Of a stretch of 64,000 bases of DNA, positions 22,176 through 36,694 are shown piece after piece (the first letter of the stretch is position 1; each line of letters starts with the position of its first letter). This DNA comes from Apus apus (taxonomy: Eukaryota; Chordata; Aves; Apodiformes; Apodidae). Location: NCBI RefSeq assembly GCF_020740795.1, contig NC_067283.1, positions 115,759,206 through 115,823,205 on the forward strand. Direction: 5' to 3'. The position numbers were made by a program, and so were the translations under genes. The notes below the pieces were generated by a model, which was not told the DNA's origin, did no database searches, and saw nothing but the letters and a program-made list of their open reading frames with translations.

Positions 22176-22889
22176 TGTTCTGGTTTCAGCCAGGATTAAA
22201 CCAATTTTCTTTTTACTGTTGTGTTTTGGCTTTTTTCTTCAGTGAACTCTCTTTCAAGTAGCATGCTTGCTGAAACTAGCAGCGAGTTTTCCAGCTGGTG
22301 GACTGATAACATTCAAATGTTTATAGTTACTGCCAAGAGACCAAGGACACTTTGCTTTGCTTGTTGGATTTGCTACTTTGGACACTTCTTAAGCAGAAAA
22401 CTCGTATCTGCAACCCTCCCACAGGGAGGAGCGAGCTAGATGGATGGCAAAATGAGTGAACCAAAGTATTCCATCCATATCTATGTAACTCTCAGTATAA
22501 AATCCAGGGATCATGGAAGTCACGCTCCTTCTTCCCTTCTCTTTCATCCAGGGAGGACTCCATCTACCCATCACTGCTGATCCCCAGGCCCATGCATTCC
22601 TGACCCTCATCACTCTCCCCTCAGCTCCTGCCTGCTCTGCCACTCTCTCCAGCAGCTCTGCAACAGTTTGGAACTGCTCACAGCTCAGGAGAGTGCCATG
22701 GGAGCTGCTGGGGGGAGGTGATAGGGGTTTTGCACATACCTGGACATACTTAGATATATTTGTACATATTTTATCAGCATTAAACTAAAGCTGTCCAGTT
22801 TAGTTTTCAGTCTGGAGAGCCAGAGAGGAAGGGGATCAAGAGCATTGTTGTAATTGGTTTAATTGCTGATCTTGAGTCAAACCATGACA
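22176..22889 (+). mobile_element. Solo LTR of an endogenous retrovirus-like element, near complete (714 bp)
   Basis: It begins TGTTCTGGTTTCAGCCAGG and ends with CCATGACA, giving the TG...CA ends of an LTR. Inside are a TATA box (TATAAAA, 22496-22502) and a polyadenylation signal ATTAAA (22779-22784), in the order U3-R-U5 on the + strand. It resembles avian ERV LTRs I have seen, but I cannot assign the class. No internal gag/pol sequence flanks it, so it is a solo LTR left by recombination. The five bases on each side (ATGAG and GTGAT) are not identical, so a target duplication is at most decayed. It points away from RB1CC1. Confidence 0.8.
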
Positions 22890-25800
22890 GTGATGAAGGA
22901 CTAACCTTTAGTGTGAAGGGAGTGACATCCAGCTAGAACTTCACAAAACAAGTGCCATACATGCTATAAACAGGAAGGTAACCCAGAGGTAAAAAACAGC
23001 TTTGAGGTTTAGTAAGCCTGAAGCACCAGTGAGCATCATTAAACTTGTCTTGAAGAGATGCTAGTGAGAGGGACCTCTTGCAGTTTGAGGAGCTGAGAGA
23101 TCAGCAAGAGAAACAGCAACAACTCAAGCACAGAAGCTTGTAGTTTCCTGGCAACGCACTTCTGCCACTTGAACTCAACAATTGCATAAATAGAGGCTCC
23201 AGCCACTTAAGCACTGTCCATTTATTTACAGCACGTGTGGGACAGCTGTTGATTTGAGGAGCAGCTTGGGCAGGACTGAAGCAGGAACTGGGGAGTAAGC
23301 AAAGAGCTGCTGGCAGAGCAGGTTGGTCTCGCTTGCTTTTGTAATGTTTCATTATGTTGCTGCCTCTCACAGTGATCCAGAGCTACATGTCAAGCAACTA
23401 ATTAAAGGGTTTTTTCACGAACTTGTCTGAACAAACCCAAAAGTTTAACATTATATCTAGCACTTCTATTCTGAAAAAGCAGTGTTTTATGAAGGTTATT
23501 TTGCTTCAGAATATACAAAAAGAAAGCATGAAACCAGGGTTGCTGATAATTCTCCGCACTTTCAAAGTGCTGTACCAGATGTAGGTTACTATTCTTTCTA
23601 AATACTGTTTAGCATTCATCTGTCTATTTTTTTCACATTCTGTAAAATAGACAAGAAGATTGAAGGAGTTTTTCACTGTGTGCTTTTAAGTTTGGGTGCT
23701 ACATTTGGTATACCAAAAAATGTTTCACATTTAAACTACATGTTTACGCAGCTGAAGTCAGGGAGCAGAAAGGACAGGCTGCTCAGGAAGGGAAGCCTGG
23801 CTGAGAGCCAAGGCTGGCAGCAAGACAGACAGGGACACTGTCATGGGCAAGGGGTGCAGTCCCAGAGTACTCGAGTGAGGTCTGGTGACAGTTCAGTGAC
23901 TGGGGGTCAAGTCCGTGGTGAGAAGGCAGGTGTAGGTCAGAGCCAGCACAGTGCCGCTGGATCAGGAAGGTCACAGCTGCAACCTAGCTCAAGAAAGGGC
24001 CTAAGCCAGGGACTGAAGCTTGAATGCATCTTCTCAGGAAAAGAGAAGCTAAACCCTATAGAGCACTCTGACAACAGCCTGGCCAGGTCCCACAGCCATG
24101 CCGTGTCGGAGCTGTCCTTGAGCAGAGGGACAGAAAAGGTTGGTTGCAGAGCCTGTTTGTGCTTCCAGGGCTGTGACAACTGCCATGTCTGGAAATAGAG
24201 TTATATGCAAAGTCAAAACACAGAGTAGATGCAGAGACCAATATGAAATAAACAGGTAAACCTATTTTTGGTACAGATTACCATCTCCTTACAGTCAGTC
24301 TCAACACTGATTTATCTGTCATGAGCATTCGTTCCTCAAATTATTGTCAAATTATATCCAACCTAATACCCGAATATGGTAGTCCATTCTGTCATAGTTG
24401 TTGCATTCATGATGCCTTTTGGCTTATTGCAATGACTCTGCTTCTTGTAATTTAAATATACACTTCTCAGTAGGTTTTGTATATTACACTAGATACTGTA
24501 AATGTGATTTATAAGTAAAAATTCCCATTGTAAAACAAAATTATAAGAATTAGAAGCATGGTTTATTAGCTATTGCAAACTATGCTTGGTTTAGGTTTCT
24601 TGAAGTCAATTAGTTGTCTAGAGAATGCTTTAGAGAAAAGAAGACAAAACAAAACAAATTATGGAGTTAATTCAATTCCAAAAAGAAAATTAGGAAGTGG
24701 AAGGTAATCTGAGCACTGTGCTTTCTTCCAAAAACAAATAGGACAAGACTATGACAACTACTGTTTGATTTACAGTGTGTTTTAGGAAAAACATTCACCG
24801 TGAATCTAAACTTTCAAGGATTACAGTAGCTGATTAGTATCTTGCTATTACCTCAACTGGGCAGTTTCACTGCCAGCCATTTAATTTGTTATATCTCCGG
24901 ATCTGTTTGTTTACACGTGTTTACTTAACACAGTTTTCTCTATGACACCAAATACGCTAAGCTTCCTGAGTTCTGCTCTTAAGATTTTATTCCCATAGTC
25001 CATCTGTAATACTGCTCCATCAAGCACCCCTCCTAAACTGATAACATTAGGTCAGAAAAATCATTTCAGTATCAAACAGAAGTAGTATATCAATCTTTCT
25101 GTATGATTGTAATCTGCTATGCCAGTAATGGACTGATTCTGACAGTATATATTTCATTCCAAATGTACTTGCAAAACCACATCTTCCCATTTTATTTAAC
25201 TCTACTTGCCATAAGTTCTCCCTGTGTACTTCTGCTTCCCTTACAGTTGCTATTTTCATCAACTTCCCTTCATTTTTGTCTTTTTTTAATTTTCTTTTGT
25301 CTTTTAAATAGTCAAAACAGCTGCATGCGCTTGCTAAGCCAAGCTGATGTTTTAAGCCCAAGTTTCTTCCTTCTCCATTGAGCCTTTGTGGCATCTTGTA
25401 ATCTTGAACAAGCATTCCTTTTCTATTTAATTAATGTTCCTACATCTAAACAATTTAGTCACTTGAAAGCAGAGTGAGATTTTTTTTAAAGCAAAAAGTA
25501 TATATTACTGTTCTGAACTGGAATATGCAAAGTAAACACCAGTGTCCAACAAGACAAGTTCTCTGACATGTTAGGGTGAGACACTTCAAGAACTTCAGTT
25601 ATCCTTTAATGTAGCCTGGTTCATAGTAAATAGAAAGTATTCTCTCATCTCTTGCTTCTTTTCCAGAGCACTGCCTGGTCCATAAGCTCTCAGTAATTTG
25701 TTTTTGAATGGTCAGTGACTCAGAAGCACCTGATGCCATTTTTGAAAGCATGCCACTCCCTCTGGCCCCTTTATGGATCATTCCTAACCAGTGATTTTAA

Positions 25801-28800
25801 CACTGTGTGGCTTCCCAATATGTTTCAGTAATTCTGACTACACAGGTTTTGAATTTGTAAGTTATTTTTCTTGTTTATTGTCCAACCTCCTCGCAGGAAG
25901 GGGATAGTTAACTTCAATTTAACATCTAGGTCATGAGATCGGTTCTTTATCCTGGGCAGAGGACATTTGAACATCAGATAAAATGGTCAGTATGGACATA
26001 GCCTCAGAAATGATTAAGAACAGAAGCTGTCAAGGGAAAACAGTCTGGATAATCCTATAAAAATCCCCTGCTGCACATTTTGGTTTAAGAGATTCCATTT
26101 GTGTAATGCAGCAACCGGGCCTTCCCACACCACCACCTCTTTCACAACACACACATGAGACTGAATGTAACAAGGCCAAACAAGTAATACAATGAAGCCT
26201 ACATGGAACAACAGTGATATTACATTTATAGAAAGGTATTGTTGTGTTAGCATAGCTTCATGTTGTTGAGACTAGATGTCCCATTCTTTCCTGTGTAGCA
26301 GCTTTGGGTTTTTATATTAAAGCACTGAAGTTTTGTTCACATATACATTCATAGTTTTAACTGTTAAGTCTAATTCCTGCTAACAATGAAATTAGTTACA
26401 TAAGCAGTTATTTTGGTTGAAGAAGTTATATCAGGAATTCAATTTGCCTACATTTAGGCCAATAAACCTGATTTATTTTTCTTTTTACAGTTATGGCACA
26501 GGGTACACTGTCCCTGATTGCAAAATAACATTCTAAATATCTAATGATCTTTCTGTTCACACATAACATACTCTGATCCTTTCATGATATGTATCAGTCA
26601 CTCTCCTGGTTTGGTAACCATAAAGAGAGAATTTATAAACCAAGGGGTACAGACACACCTGTGAGGCTCAGGTCCTCCCTTGGCCCCAGCTATGAACTTT
26701 GCCTCTCACTATAACCCCTGGAACAGGACGGGAAGCCAGATGCAAATGGCAGTATTGTTCTGGGAACAGGGATTTTGAGCATCTCCAGCTGAAACCCCAG
26801 GCCATGGGCCAGCCAGCATCACAGCAGCCAGTCTGGAAATGTACTTCATCAGGCACTCCAGTGAGACAGACTCAGATGCTTCTAGACTATGTACGCTCAT
26901 TATATGTTTAGATTTTTATGTGCAGTCTGTTTTTTTAAAGGCTAAAAAAGTATTATATATATTTTAGGTCGCTAACTTAGATATTTGGGATTTTTTACAT
27001 TTTGTTAATGAGGATTAATTGCCTTTTTAAATAAGCATATAAATTCCCCTTTCCTCCCCAAGGTGTCTGTCAAAACAAACTGGAAATTCAATTTAATTTC
27101 ATTTTTATATATTTAATATATTTAATTAATTGTTTTTAAATAAACTACTAAGAGCCTTAAAACAAGCATAAAACCCACTTTGTGCTTACATGAAGATGAA
27201 TTGTGAAATGAAAATATAATCTATTAACATATTAAATTAACTTTTTGTCGTTTGTTCTTGTAACTTACTGCATTCAGTCCTTTTTGTTTCATTTATTCCT
27301 GAATGGAATAGAAAAAGACCCATCATTTTTTTTCAGCTTCCAGAGTCTCAATTCAAAGAATTAGTCATTGACCTCAATCAACTTAATAAACTGAAATAAT
27401 GAACTAAGTAAATGGAAACTATGATTTTTCATCTCCAGAAGAGACTTCACCTAGCAAACTTTGCTTTTTTTTTTTCATTGATGAGATCAGGTGCGGGTGC
27501 TGGTAGGATCCTCCTTCAGGGCTTTGCAGCTTTGGAATTTGTTCTGCACTTGATCTTTCTAGTACAGCAACTCAGATGACTGCTGGTTTGATTGCATCAT
27601 TTCTGTTCCCTATGCATTTTAAAAGTATGTATACATTGTTCAAAACAGTGTAGATTGGAAATTATTTAAAGTGATGGTGGTTGTGGTAGGCTATTTTGAA
27701 GTTAAAAATACCCAAAGCTCCTAAGTTAATGTCTTTCTAAAATGCCTTTCTGGAATCATTGCATTTAGTATATTTATACTCCAGTGTGTGTAGGACACCA
27801 ACCAGAAACTAATGTGTCCAAATCTCTAGTAATGACAAATTACTCTCTTCAACTGAAATAAAAAAGAGATAATGGAGATCAATACCTGCATAATTATTTG
27901 GGCACAGGAAGGAAAGAAAATAAGTCAAAACTGTCGAGTTCCCTCCCCCACGTACACATACAATTGGGAAGAGGATTCTTTCCTAAAGGCTTGTTTGGGG
28001 TTCTGCTTTTCTTCATTTTTTACACTCTACATACAAAATCAGCTCTGTGCCTAAAATTTTGCAGGCACAGGCTTCATGATTCAACAGTGAAGAAATTAAC
28101 TTCAAAAAATTGAAATCTACTGGTTTGGATCCATTTTCACATAACTTTTTCTGAGTAACAGTAAGTGTGTTCTTAATACTTTTATCTCTGTTAACTGGAT
28201 TGAACTGTTGATATCATAAAGCAAAATGTGATATAGGCATCCCATCAAATTATACATTAAGCAGTTTTATCTGTTTTCCCATTTGAAACATTGCCTTAGC
28301 ATTAGAACTCTTTCACTCTTTGGAAGTTTCCCTGATTTTTACATTTTTATTAATATTAACTTTAGTGGACTTCAGTGTACAACCCCAAGTCACCTGGACT
28401 TACTCACTAAAATTGTGAGTGTCTGGAAACTTTCTTAGCAGTAGAGAATTTTTATGTCATTAACATTTTCAGCACCTTGCTCAATGTTAGTTTTAGGATT
28501 TTGGGAATAAAAGAGCAACTGACCCCTGCCTTGATGGACTTTAGCTTTTCAATGTTTCATGTTCCACGGCTTCCAGTGCACATTGCTCCTATCTGTTTCT
28601 CTTTTCCTCTCATGTTTTATGTAATACTGATTAGTTATGTTATTGCTGCTGTTTAAATTCAACCTATGTCTTTTATGTAACTGGTGAATCTGGGTAGGCT
28701 CTACAGCAGTAGCTCTCTCTAGATTGCTTTTAGTCTACTTATAAAATCCTTTGAAATAATGCTCAATCTTCATCCATGTTTATCTTTGTATGTTTCTTTT

Positions 28801-31800
28801 CAGATGAATTTTGCTCATTACCTTTACCTCTGGAACATTAAGCAAAAGGAATTACCAAGTTTACATGTATGTCTTAAACTGAGCAAAATATACCTGTTCT
28901 GAATGTGAGACAGAAAGTTTTGATGGTTACTAAACAGCCACAAATCCCAACTGAAGATTTAGTTAATCTAGATTTATCTGCAGGAGGAATTGTTTTTTCC
29001 AACTTGTTAGAAATTATTTTTGAAAGGCAGAGCCATAAATAATTTTGTTTAATATTTCTCTAAGCACTAACTAAACTTTGGAGTTTGCTTTGGATGCAGG
29101 AGAAACCCAAAAGGGCTGTCCCAACTGCTTCTTAAAATCTGAGCCTGCTTAAACTTGCTTTTTTTATGCTCTCCAGAGGTATCTAGAAATTCAAACATTT
29201 CCTGCAGTTATCTTTAATTTGGAAATACCCCAGACTGCCATCTCAATCAGCCTTTGTTTTCCACACACACCTAAGATCATTGTGCTGTTGAATATTTTTT
29301 ACAAGGTACATTCCAGCATAAATCAGGATGTTGTGTTACTCCATTGCAGACAGTTAATCTTAGAATCAACACACCATGCTAATGCTCTATATGGGGTTGC
29401 AGATCATAGAAGTGGAGTAGAACTTGCTTAACAGAACTGTCTCTTTTATCAGTGACAACACAGCTGAAACAACATATTACTCAGCCAAGGCTGCAGAACC
29501 AGTGAAGGGGAAATTCAAAATTGGCTAACCTAGCCTGAGCTCCATGTTGCTGCAATGATGGCACCAGCAGTGCTGCAGCCAATTTAGGACTAACGAAGTC
29601 ACACCTTTAATGAGAAGTGTTTCACAGAAGATTTAATGTGGTGATTTGTCTCTAAAGACATTTTTTTCATATTTTGCTGGAGCTGTAGACTTAAAAATAA
29701 AATAGTGGAAATAAATTGATCCTACTTCTTAAATAATTGTGCAGGAAATATAAAGGCAAGATCTGAGTTGAAAGAGTTAGGCCATGAGCTCTTTCGTGTG
29801 ACCAAAGGGAAGTATTTGGCTTCCTCTCAAGCCTAAATGGGCAATTGATTTAGGTCATAGTACTGTCTTTTTTAAAGCACATCTGTGCATCTAGGCTTGT
29901 TCTGTTCAGACTCATGGCTGGTAAAGCCAATATGCAACAGGGACATTTGCTTCTGTAGGGGACAGCAATAGCATTAGCTTTGCATGAAGCTGCCTTCAAA
30001 ATCAACACTGCTTTGTCCTTTTTCCACAAATGGTCCAAAGGATTCATATCCAGCAGAAGTATTGGTCTGAACTATTCCACTAGTTTTCACTATTTTTAAG
30101 GAAAATGGCAGAGTATTTCTGCTACTGTTAGCTTTAGTTAATAAACAAAGTTGTGGATTTTTTTTATTCTTTAAAAGAGCTTCTATGTTATCCCACATAA
30201 CTGAATAATACAGAGTGGAAGTACATGGCTGTTTCCATGGATGCTGTCGTTTATTGCTAGCATGACTGTATTGCAGTACTTAAACCGTAACACTAGAGGT
30301 CATTGCTAGTCTTGATGTTTTGAATTGAAGTGTTGGAGCAAGTTGGGACTCGAAGAGTTCAATGCCAGGAATGACTTGAATAATAGGTGATCAAATATCC
30401 TCAGTGCAATATTACTAATCAAAATTATAACCACAGGTGTTTGTGAAGACTAAGGCTTAAATATAATAGCTATGAATACGACTCTGTTCTTCACTGTGCA
30501 ATCTGCAACAGTGTGATCACTGAATTCCCGTATCAGTGTCCTGAGAGCATGACTCAAACCTATGTTTGCTTTCTTGTTATTTTATGCAGGAAACAGGGAC
30601 AATTCATGGGAAAGTGTGAAATATATTTAATGCATGTTCTTGTTTTAGAAATTTAGAGCTTTGGTGAGTTTTGTTTATTTGGGTGGGGCTTTAGCAATAT
30701 TTCCTAATGTTTTTCTTCGCTGGATATATTTACTTATTCTTCTGTTCAGTTGTGCTGAGATATTTTGACTGTGCTTTCTTCTAGGACACAATTCCCTTAA
30801 AGTCCTGACAGTCCATGACTGTCATCTGCAGTCCTTGTTCCTTCCACAATATTCTGTAATGGTTTTGATTTTTAAAGCTCTGTATTTCCGCTCCATTTCA
30901 AATTTCCTTGCTGGACATGCCTGTTCAGCTGCATAAACTTTTTCAAGGCTGAGTAACTATATAGGCAGAAGAAAACCTTGAATACCCAAGATTTAGGATA
31001 TAGTTTCTGATTAAAACTTTTTTTAAAAAGAAGTTGAGAAAAATAGTATTTCATTTTTCCGTGTCATCACCAAACACTTGCAGAAAGTTTTTTGAACACT
31101 AGATGACAGTGGAAGACAGCAAATGCAACCAGCATTTTGAAGTAGAATGTACTTGGAAACACAGATTTAGCTAAGGTTACATGTTATGATCATTGATACA
31201 CTGCTAACGTTATTTCTGGAGTTAGATATTTACATGTATAAGGCAAGATTATTGATCTTGTCAGTCTGGCTTAATTTTCTTCTAGTTTTTTAGAAAGTTA
31301 ATAGCCAAATTTTCTTTCTTTTCTAGAAAGTAATGTGGTGTTTAATTCAAAGATTGATGGGACTTCTGGTTGTTTGACATAATCAAAAGCTAAACTTGCA
31401 CAAAAGAATGATAATGGGATCACTGCACTAGAAAGGCAGGACCCATACTCCACTTTGATTTCATAGTAGACTTGAAAGAAGAGGTTGATAACAACAAAAA
31501 AAATTAATCTCTTTGGATATTGAAGTAACATTATTTTTATTCCTCATTACCATATCTTCAAAAGACCAGATTTTTGCTTATGGATATTTCTGCAAATTGC
31601 AGCTTCTGAGTAAAGTGGGCCTGTGCTTTGTCTCATGGTTGTTTTAAAAATAGATGTTCATCTTTGTGAATGATCCAGTATCTGGAATCTTAGGTGTTGA
31701 ATGTCTACATCAGTTCCTGGAAAAGTACTATCCAGTCATTTCCGATTCATTACTGTCACACTCAGGTATGGTTAATAGTAAACTGATAAAAATGCTGCTT

Positions 31801-34800
31801 ATAAATGCAGCTAGAAGAAAATCTGGAGAGGGCTGATTTTCAGCCAAATAAATTTTAAGGAAGAATAAAATCTGTTAAACCAAACAAGCATTTCCCCACA
31901 TTTCTCTCTCTGAAAAGGGAGTGAAACTAAATGAACACAGAGATGTCTTTCCAAGTGACACACTATTTTGAAAGTCTGTGAGGAGTCCTTACAGAAGCTC
32001 TCCCAAGAGTCTGGCTGTATTGAGAGGTAATCTTGCACCAAGGTGGGGAGGGCTTTGGAAGTTATGCAGAGGATTTGCACCTGTTTGAGAGTAGGTTTGT
32101 CCCTACAGCACCATCAGCTGGACCTGCAAGCAGCATGTAGGTAGCCTGAGAAAAGATCACTCAGTAAATAATGGCATTAAGATGTGCACCTCCTCCACAC
32201 TGCTTTAGAAATAGAAACGCTATTGCATGTCCGCAGTAAACAAATATTTTTGAAGCTGTTTGTCAAATCCTCATTCCCCAATCATCTTCCTAGGTCTGAA
32301 GAAGAAAACAACTCTTTTCAGTGTAAGACTAAGTTTTAGATGAAAGGGCTCAGCCTGGAGAATGAACGTGTCACTCGTGCATTTTAACAGTGCAGCATCA
32401 GAGCCTGCCCTCACAGCAGCAAGAGTAATAGAAGTTGAAACTCTGTTACTCCAAGGCTACATGCTGGCACAACCACTGGTTGGATAGCAAATCATTTATG
32501 TCAGGGATTATTGGTTGGGTTTAAATGTATTTTGCTCAAAATGTTGCTTCTCAACATCAGGTTTATATCATGGAGTTAAGGAGAAAAACCTAAAGCTGTT
32601 CATTAGAGTTGTGCTGTGGGCCAGGAAAAATTCCCCTGGGAAGCAAAAATAGAGTCCAGTTGGTTTCTGTCATCTTTTGGTAAAGCTTCAAGTGAAGACA
32701 TTCCTGACATAATGCTGTTGGAGGTGTAGGGGCAAGTTAGATACAGAACAATAGAAGTTTTGTAGATAATGTATAAAATAATGCTAGGCTCAAAGGTAGT
32801 TGTTATCCACTCTTGCTAAAGCTTTTTAGTCTCCTAATGACAGAACAGAAAACTTATTACTGCACAGACATCCATAATTTCTATACTTTCATCATTAAAT
32901 AGCAAGAACTTTCTGACCTCTGACATGCGATATAGTAAGACTGTCTCCAGTGACATTGTTTTCTCAGACATGCCTTTTCAGAGAGATTTTCATCTGATTT
33001 CTAAAACTGCTGCAGCCATTACTCTTGGCCAAAGAACTGGGGGAAACACCATTTGTTCATTCTGTTTGGGTGTTGGAAATAATTGTGGGTGTTTCTTTCC
33101 ATCCTTTGCATGGAAAGAGAACTGAAAACTTTCTAATCCATATGGAATCTAAAAAAAAAAAAAAAAGCAAATTTTGTGCAAAGTCAAAATATTTTGTTCT
33201 TGTTTTCATCTATTCATGTTATTCTTATTTAGCTGCATATATTTTTCTATTAGACATTTGTGATGTGCCACAATTGTTACAGCTGAAATAAAATTCTCTT
33301 TACTGAAACTGAGAGCTATTTTGACGAAACTGACCTAAACTGTTTAATTTTTTCTAGCTAATTTACATAATCTTATCTATAGCTGGAACTTTGTTAACTC
33401 AGCAATGATAACATTGTAAATATGTAGATTAAGCAGAAACAGCTTTCTGTTCTAATTCTCTTGTTTTACCAGTCTTTGCCCTTGCTGCTCTCAAAGGCAG
33501 ATGTGCTTGGATGTCAGAATGAATACAGGATCTAGATCAAGCAGTACTGCTTCAAACTTAGGAAACAAAACTGTAATTTCACATACATTTCAAGCTTCAA
33601 ACAACAACGCTAGACTTCAGTTCTGAGGTGACAAATGTGTCAAGAACTTGCTTGAACTACTCATCCATAAAGAGAGCAGAAGACTCTAATTGACCTGGAT
33701 TTTTAGTGTCATGGTAGTCAGAAGCGTTGATATTTTCCTTTCTACAAATGCATCAATTGTGTTACAGTATTGTGAAATAGAAGAATAGCAGCTGTTGACA
33801 ATTCTGTGATGCAAGAGTCAATTTTTAGTTTGAAGTTCAAATTACAGTGTATAGTTATGCATAATTGAATACAAGCTTTATGAGGCTGTTTGTAAGTAGT
33901 GTAAGACTTATATGCATGCCCACAGAAGTCTTATTTGTCTAATTTATTCACCAGCAGTTATTCCTACCCACACATTAACAGAAAAATTCTTCCAAATAAG
34001 CCTTTATTCAATAAAATGAGTCAGGAACTGCCTGCCATTCATCTCCTAGTCTTAAAAATAAGTTTTCATTTTATAGCAGGTAAGATATAATGGGGATAGT
34101 ATAGATGTACAAAACATATAGAGATATAAATGCTGGATTTAATCAGTATAATCTAAAATCTAAATATATGGTCTAAAATGAATTACTTTTATTGCCTACT
34201 AATCTCATCCAGTTGCTACAGAAAATTTTAGCAGGCTTTCAGAGGTCTAAAATATTTAATTGATTTTAACTTATATCAGATAAATAAACCATGAAAAAGA
34301 ATATATATACACACCCTATACATTTTAGATACTAAGATGGACTTTATTACCCCTAAAGACTAATATAGGACTCAGCACATAAAAACTTACCTTAAATTTA
34401 GCATTTTGCATTGGAAGAGGAAAGACTTTGCATTATAATTGTTGACGTTGTGGTGTTTTGTTGAAGTTGATTCTGATTGCAATGGAAGGACATAATCTGA
34501 GGTTAACATACACAGGAAAATTTTGCACTGGAGAGAGAACACTGAACATTTCACTGTAATTACAGAAGAAGACAGGTGTAGTTTCAGAAGCCATTTCCTC
34601 CTCATTGCTGCATGTAGTTTTAACTGTGGGTTGTGTGGTATATGTATCTTTAAGTTGTACCCCTTGTTATAAACTCTCACAGTAAACTAATATCAGGAAA
34701 CACTGCAGACTTTTTCATGAATCACAGTACTTGGGAATCAGCTAGTTTTCTCCACTAATATTTTCACTACTCAAGATCTGGCAACTTGATCAAATTACTT

Positions 34801-36165
34801 ACCCTCAGAATGTGACCAGGGAGAAATGCAGAGGACAGAGTGACTGTGCTTTTAGGTGACTGGAAAAAGAAAATCCATTCTGCAGAAAATTCCAAAATTA
34901 AATTACCTCTAGTTTCATTCCATATCAGATTGGTGCCTAGCTCACCCAGAGAGAAAGGCCATGGTACACTGAGGATCTTGTTAGATACTTGGCAAGCTAA
35001 GATGATCCCTTGGGAGACTGACAGTGTGAGTGAACAACAATTTTAATGAAATACAACAGTGGTTGACCTGGATCTATTGATTAGTAGGGGTAAAATATGA
35101 ACTTCAGACCACATTTTGAGTAATTTCTTCTGTGAAATTCCCTTGATGTACTTCTTTTACCATGCATTTTTTTTTCAGATGAAACTTCATTGTTATTATT
35201 AAGGAAGAGACTATTAAGAGAAGAAATCAGAGATCCTGTGGTAGAGAAGTGAAACTCTCTCTTCTTGTTAGAAGACCAATACAGAGCAATACATTGGAGT
35301 TTTTTAAATGTCTTTCAAATTTTATAAATAAAATGTTCACACATCGTCTCTTCCATCTGTTTTAGTTATCTAAAGTATCACTAAGATGTTTTTTGTTTTG
35401 AACTACTTTGCCTATAAATTCTAGAAGAAACATCATGTTACATTTGATCCAAAAATCATTCAACATTTTAAGCATTTTAGTGTCTGGCAAAGAACAAAGC
35501 AAAGACCCAGATATCACTGGGGACAAAACATGCTTCTCTACTTTGGCATCCAACAGTCTTCTCAAAGCCAAATGTGCTCCCAGACAGGCTAACGGCTGTT
35601 ATTACTTGCTTTAGGTGCCAAAACCAGTGTTTGGAGAATGATGTTAGAAAATGAAAGATTAATCACTATACATTAGGTTTTTTTAATAGCTATCTATGCT
35701 AGTAGAAACTGTGGGATATCATAGCGCAGATACTTGTGATGAATATTCTGTTTTGCGTAAGTTCTCTGAACATTTCTGGTAAGCATAGAGTTAAGGCTCA
35801 GTTACTCTTACAGAAGAGTACAGTAGTAAAGGAAAGGACTAAAGTTATTACTCACATTCTCCTCCCATTCATTAGCTCTCAGAATATCCAATTTTCAATA
35901 TCCCTTTTGCACTGCAGACCTGAGTACACATACTATAGCAGTAAAAAAGATAGCAAAGAGTCTATCTCACAGAACAACCTCACTATAGGACACTTTAGGA
36001 TGCTGCCTCACAATCACCCTGTGGTTAGCTTGTATCAGTTATTGATTGTTCCCTCATCCTATCCTCAGGTACGGTGGGTATCAGGTGTGAAGAACCCTGC
36101 TAAAGATATCTATTCTGGAGTCTAGCAATGTCTTCTGACAATATTAAAAAATATGAAAAAGTCAT
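22890..36165. other. Intergenic stretch, 13 kb, no gene recognised
   Basis: Mostly AT-rich and without convincing coding sequence or recognisable transposons. The only conspicuous block is the GC-richer segment at about 23.75-24.2 kb. A smaller GC-richer patch lies at 26.64-26.91 kb. Neither matches anything I can name. Confidence 0.6.
23755..24200 (+). other. Unrecognised GC-richer block with a 172-codon open frame
   Basis: This segment differs in base composition from its AT-rich surroundings and is open in one + strand frame from 23680 to 24198. The first codon of that frame is GTG; the first ATG comes about 20 codons in. The predicted protein is rich in S, G, Q and R and matches no domain I know. 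It could be an old, unrecognised repeat or a non-coding transcript. Confidence 0.3.
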
Positions 36166-36694
36166 TGTTGTGGTTTGATCTTGGAAAGCAGCCAAGTACC
36201 CTTACAGCTGGTTACTCATTCCCCTCTCACCCAGCAGGACAGGGGAGAGAACAGGGAGAGAAAAACTGATAAAACTCCTGGGTTGAGATGAAGACAGCTT
36301 AATAAGCACATGAAAGAGAAATAAAAAAGTAATGCAAATGCAGTCACTATCTCAAGCAGATGGAGGCCCAGTAATTATTTGAGCAATGGTCTCAAATCCC
36401 AACCTCCCGCTTCCTCTACCCCAGTTTGTATTGCTGAGCATCAGATTATGTGCTATTGGTCTGTTCTATTGGCCAGTTGTGGTCAGCTATCCTGGATGCG
36501 TCCTGTTCAAGGTTTTTCCTTGCCCCAAGCCTGATCACTGGGATGGCAGAGTGGGAAAATAGAGAACCTTGATACTGTGCAAGCGCTGCTCAGCAACAGC
36601 CAAAATATTAGTGTGTTTTGAACGCTGTTCTAGCCACAAACCCACAGTGCAGCACTGTATGTGCTGCTATGAAGAAGATGAGATTAAGTCAATG
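36166..36694 (-). mobile_element. LTR of an ERVL-like element, antisense, left part
   Basis: On the + strand it starts TGTTGTGGTTTGAT, the complement of the CCACAACA end of a common bird ERV LTR family. Matching blocks follow in order: the 'actcctgggttgagat' region, a 'ggccagttgtggtcagct' block and 'gtgcaagcgctgctcagcaac'. It is diverged and its TATA and polyadenylation signals are eroded. It is interrupted near its sense 5' end by a CR1; a short continuation follows at 37361-37381. The assignment is from memory of the family. Confidence 0.75.
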
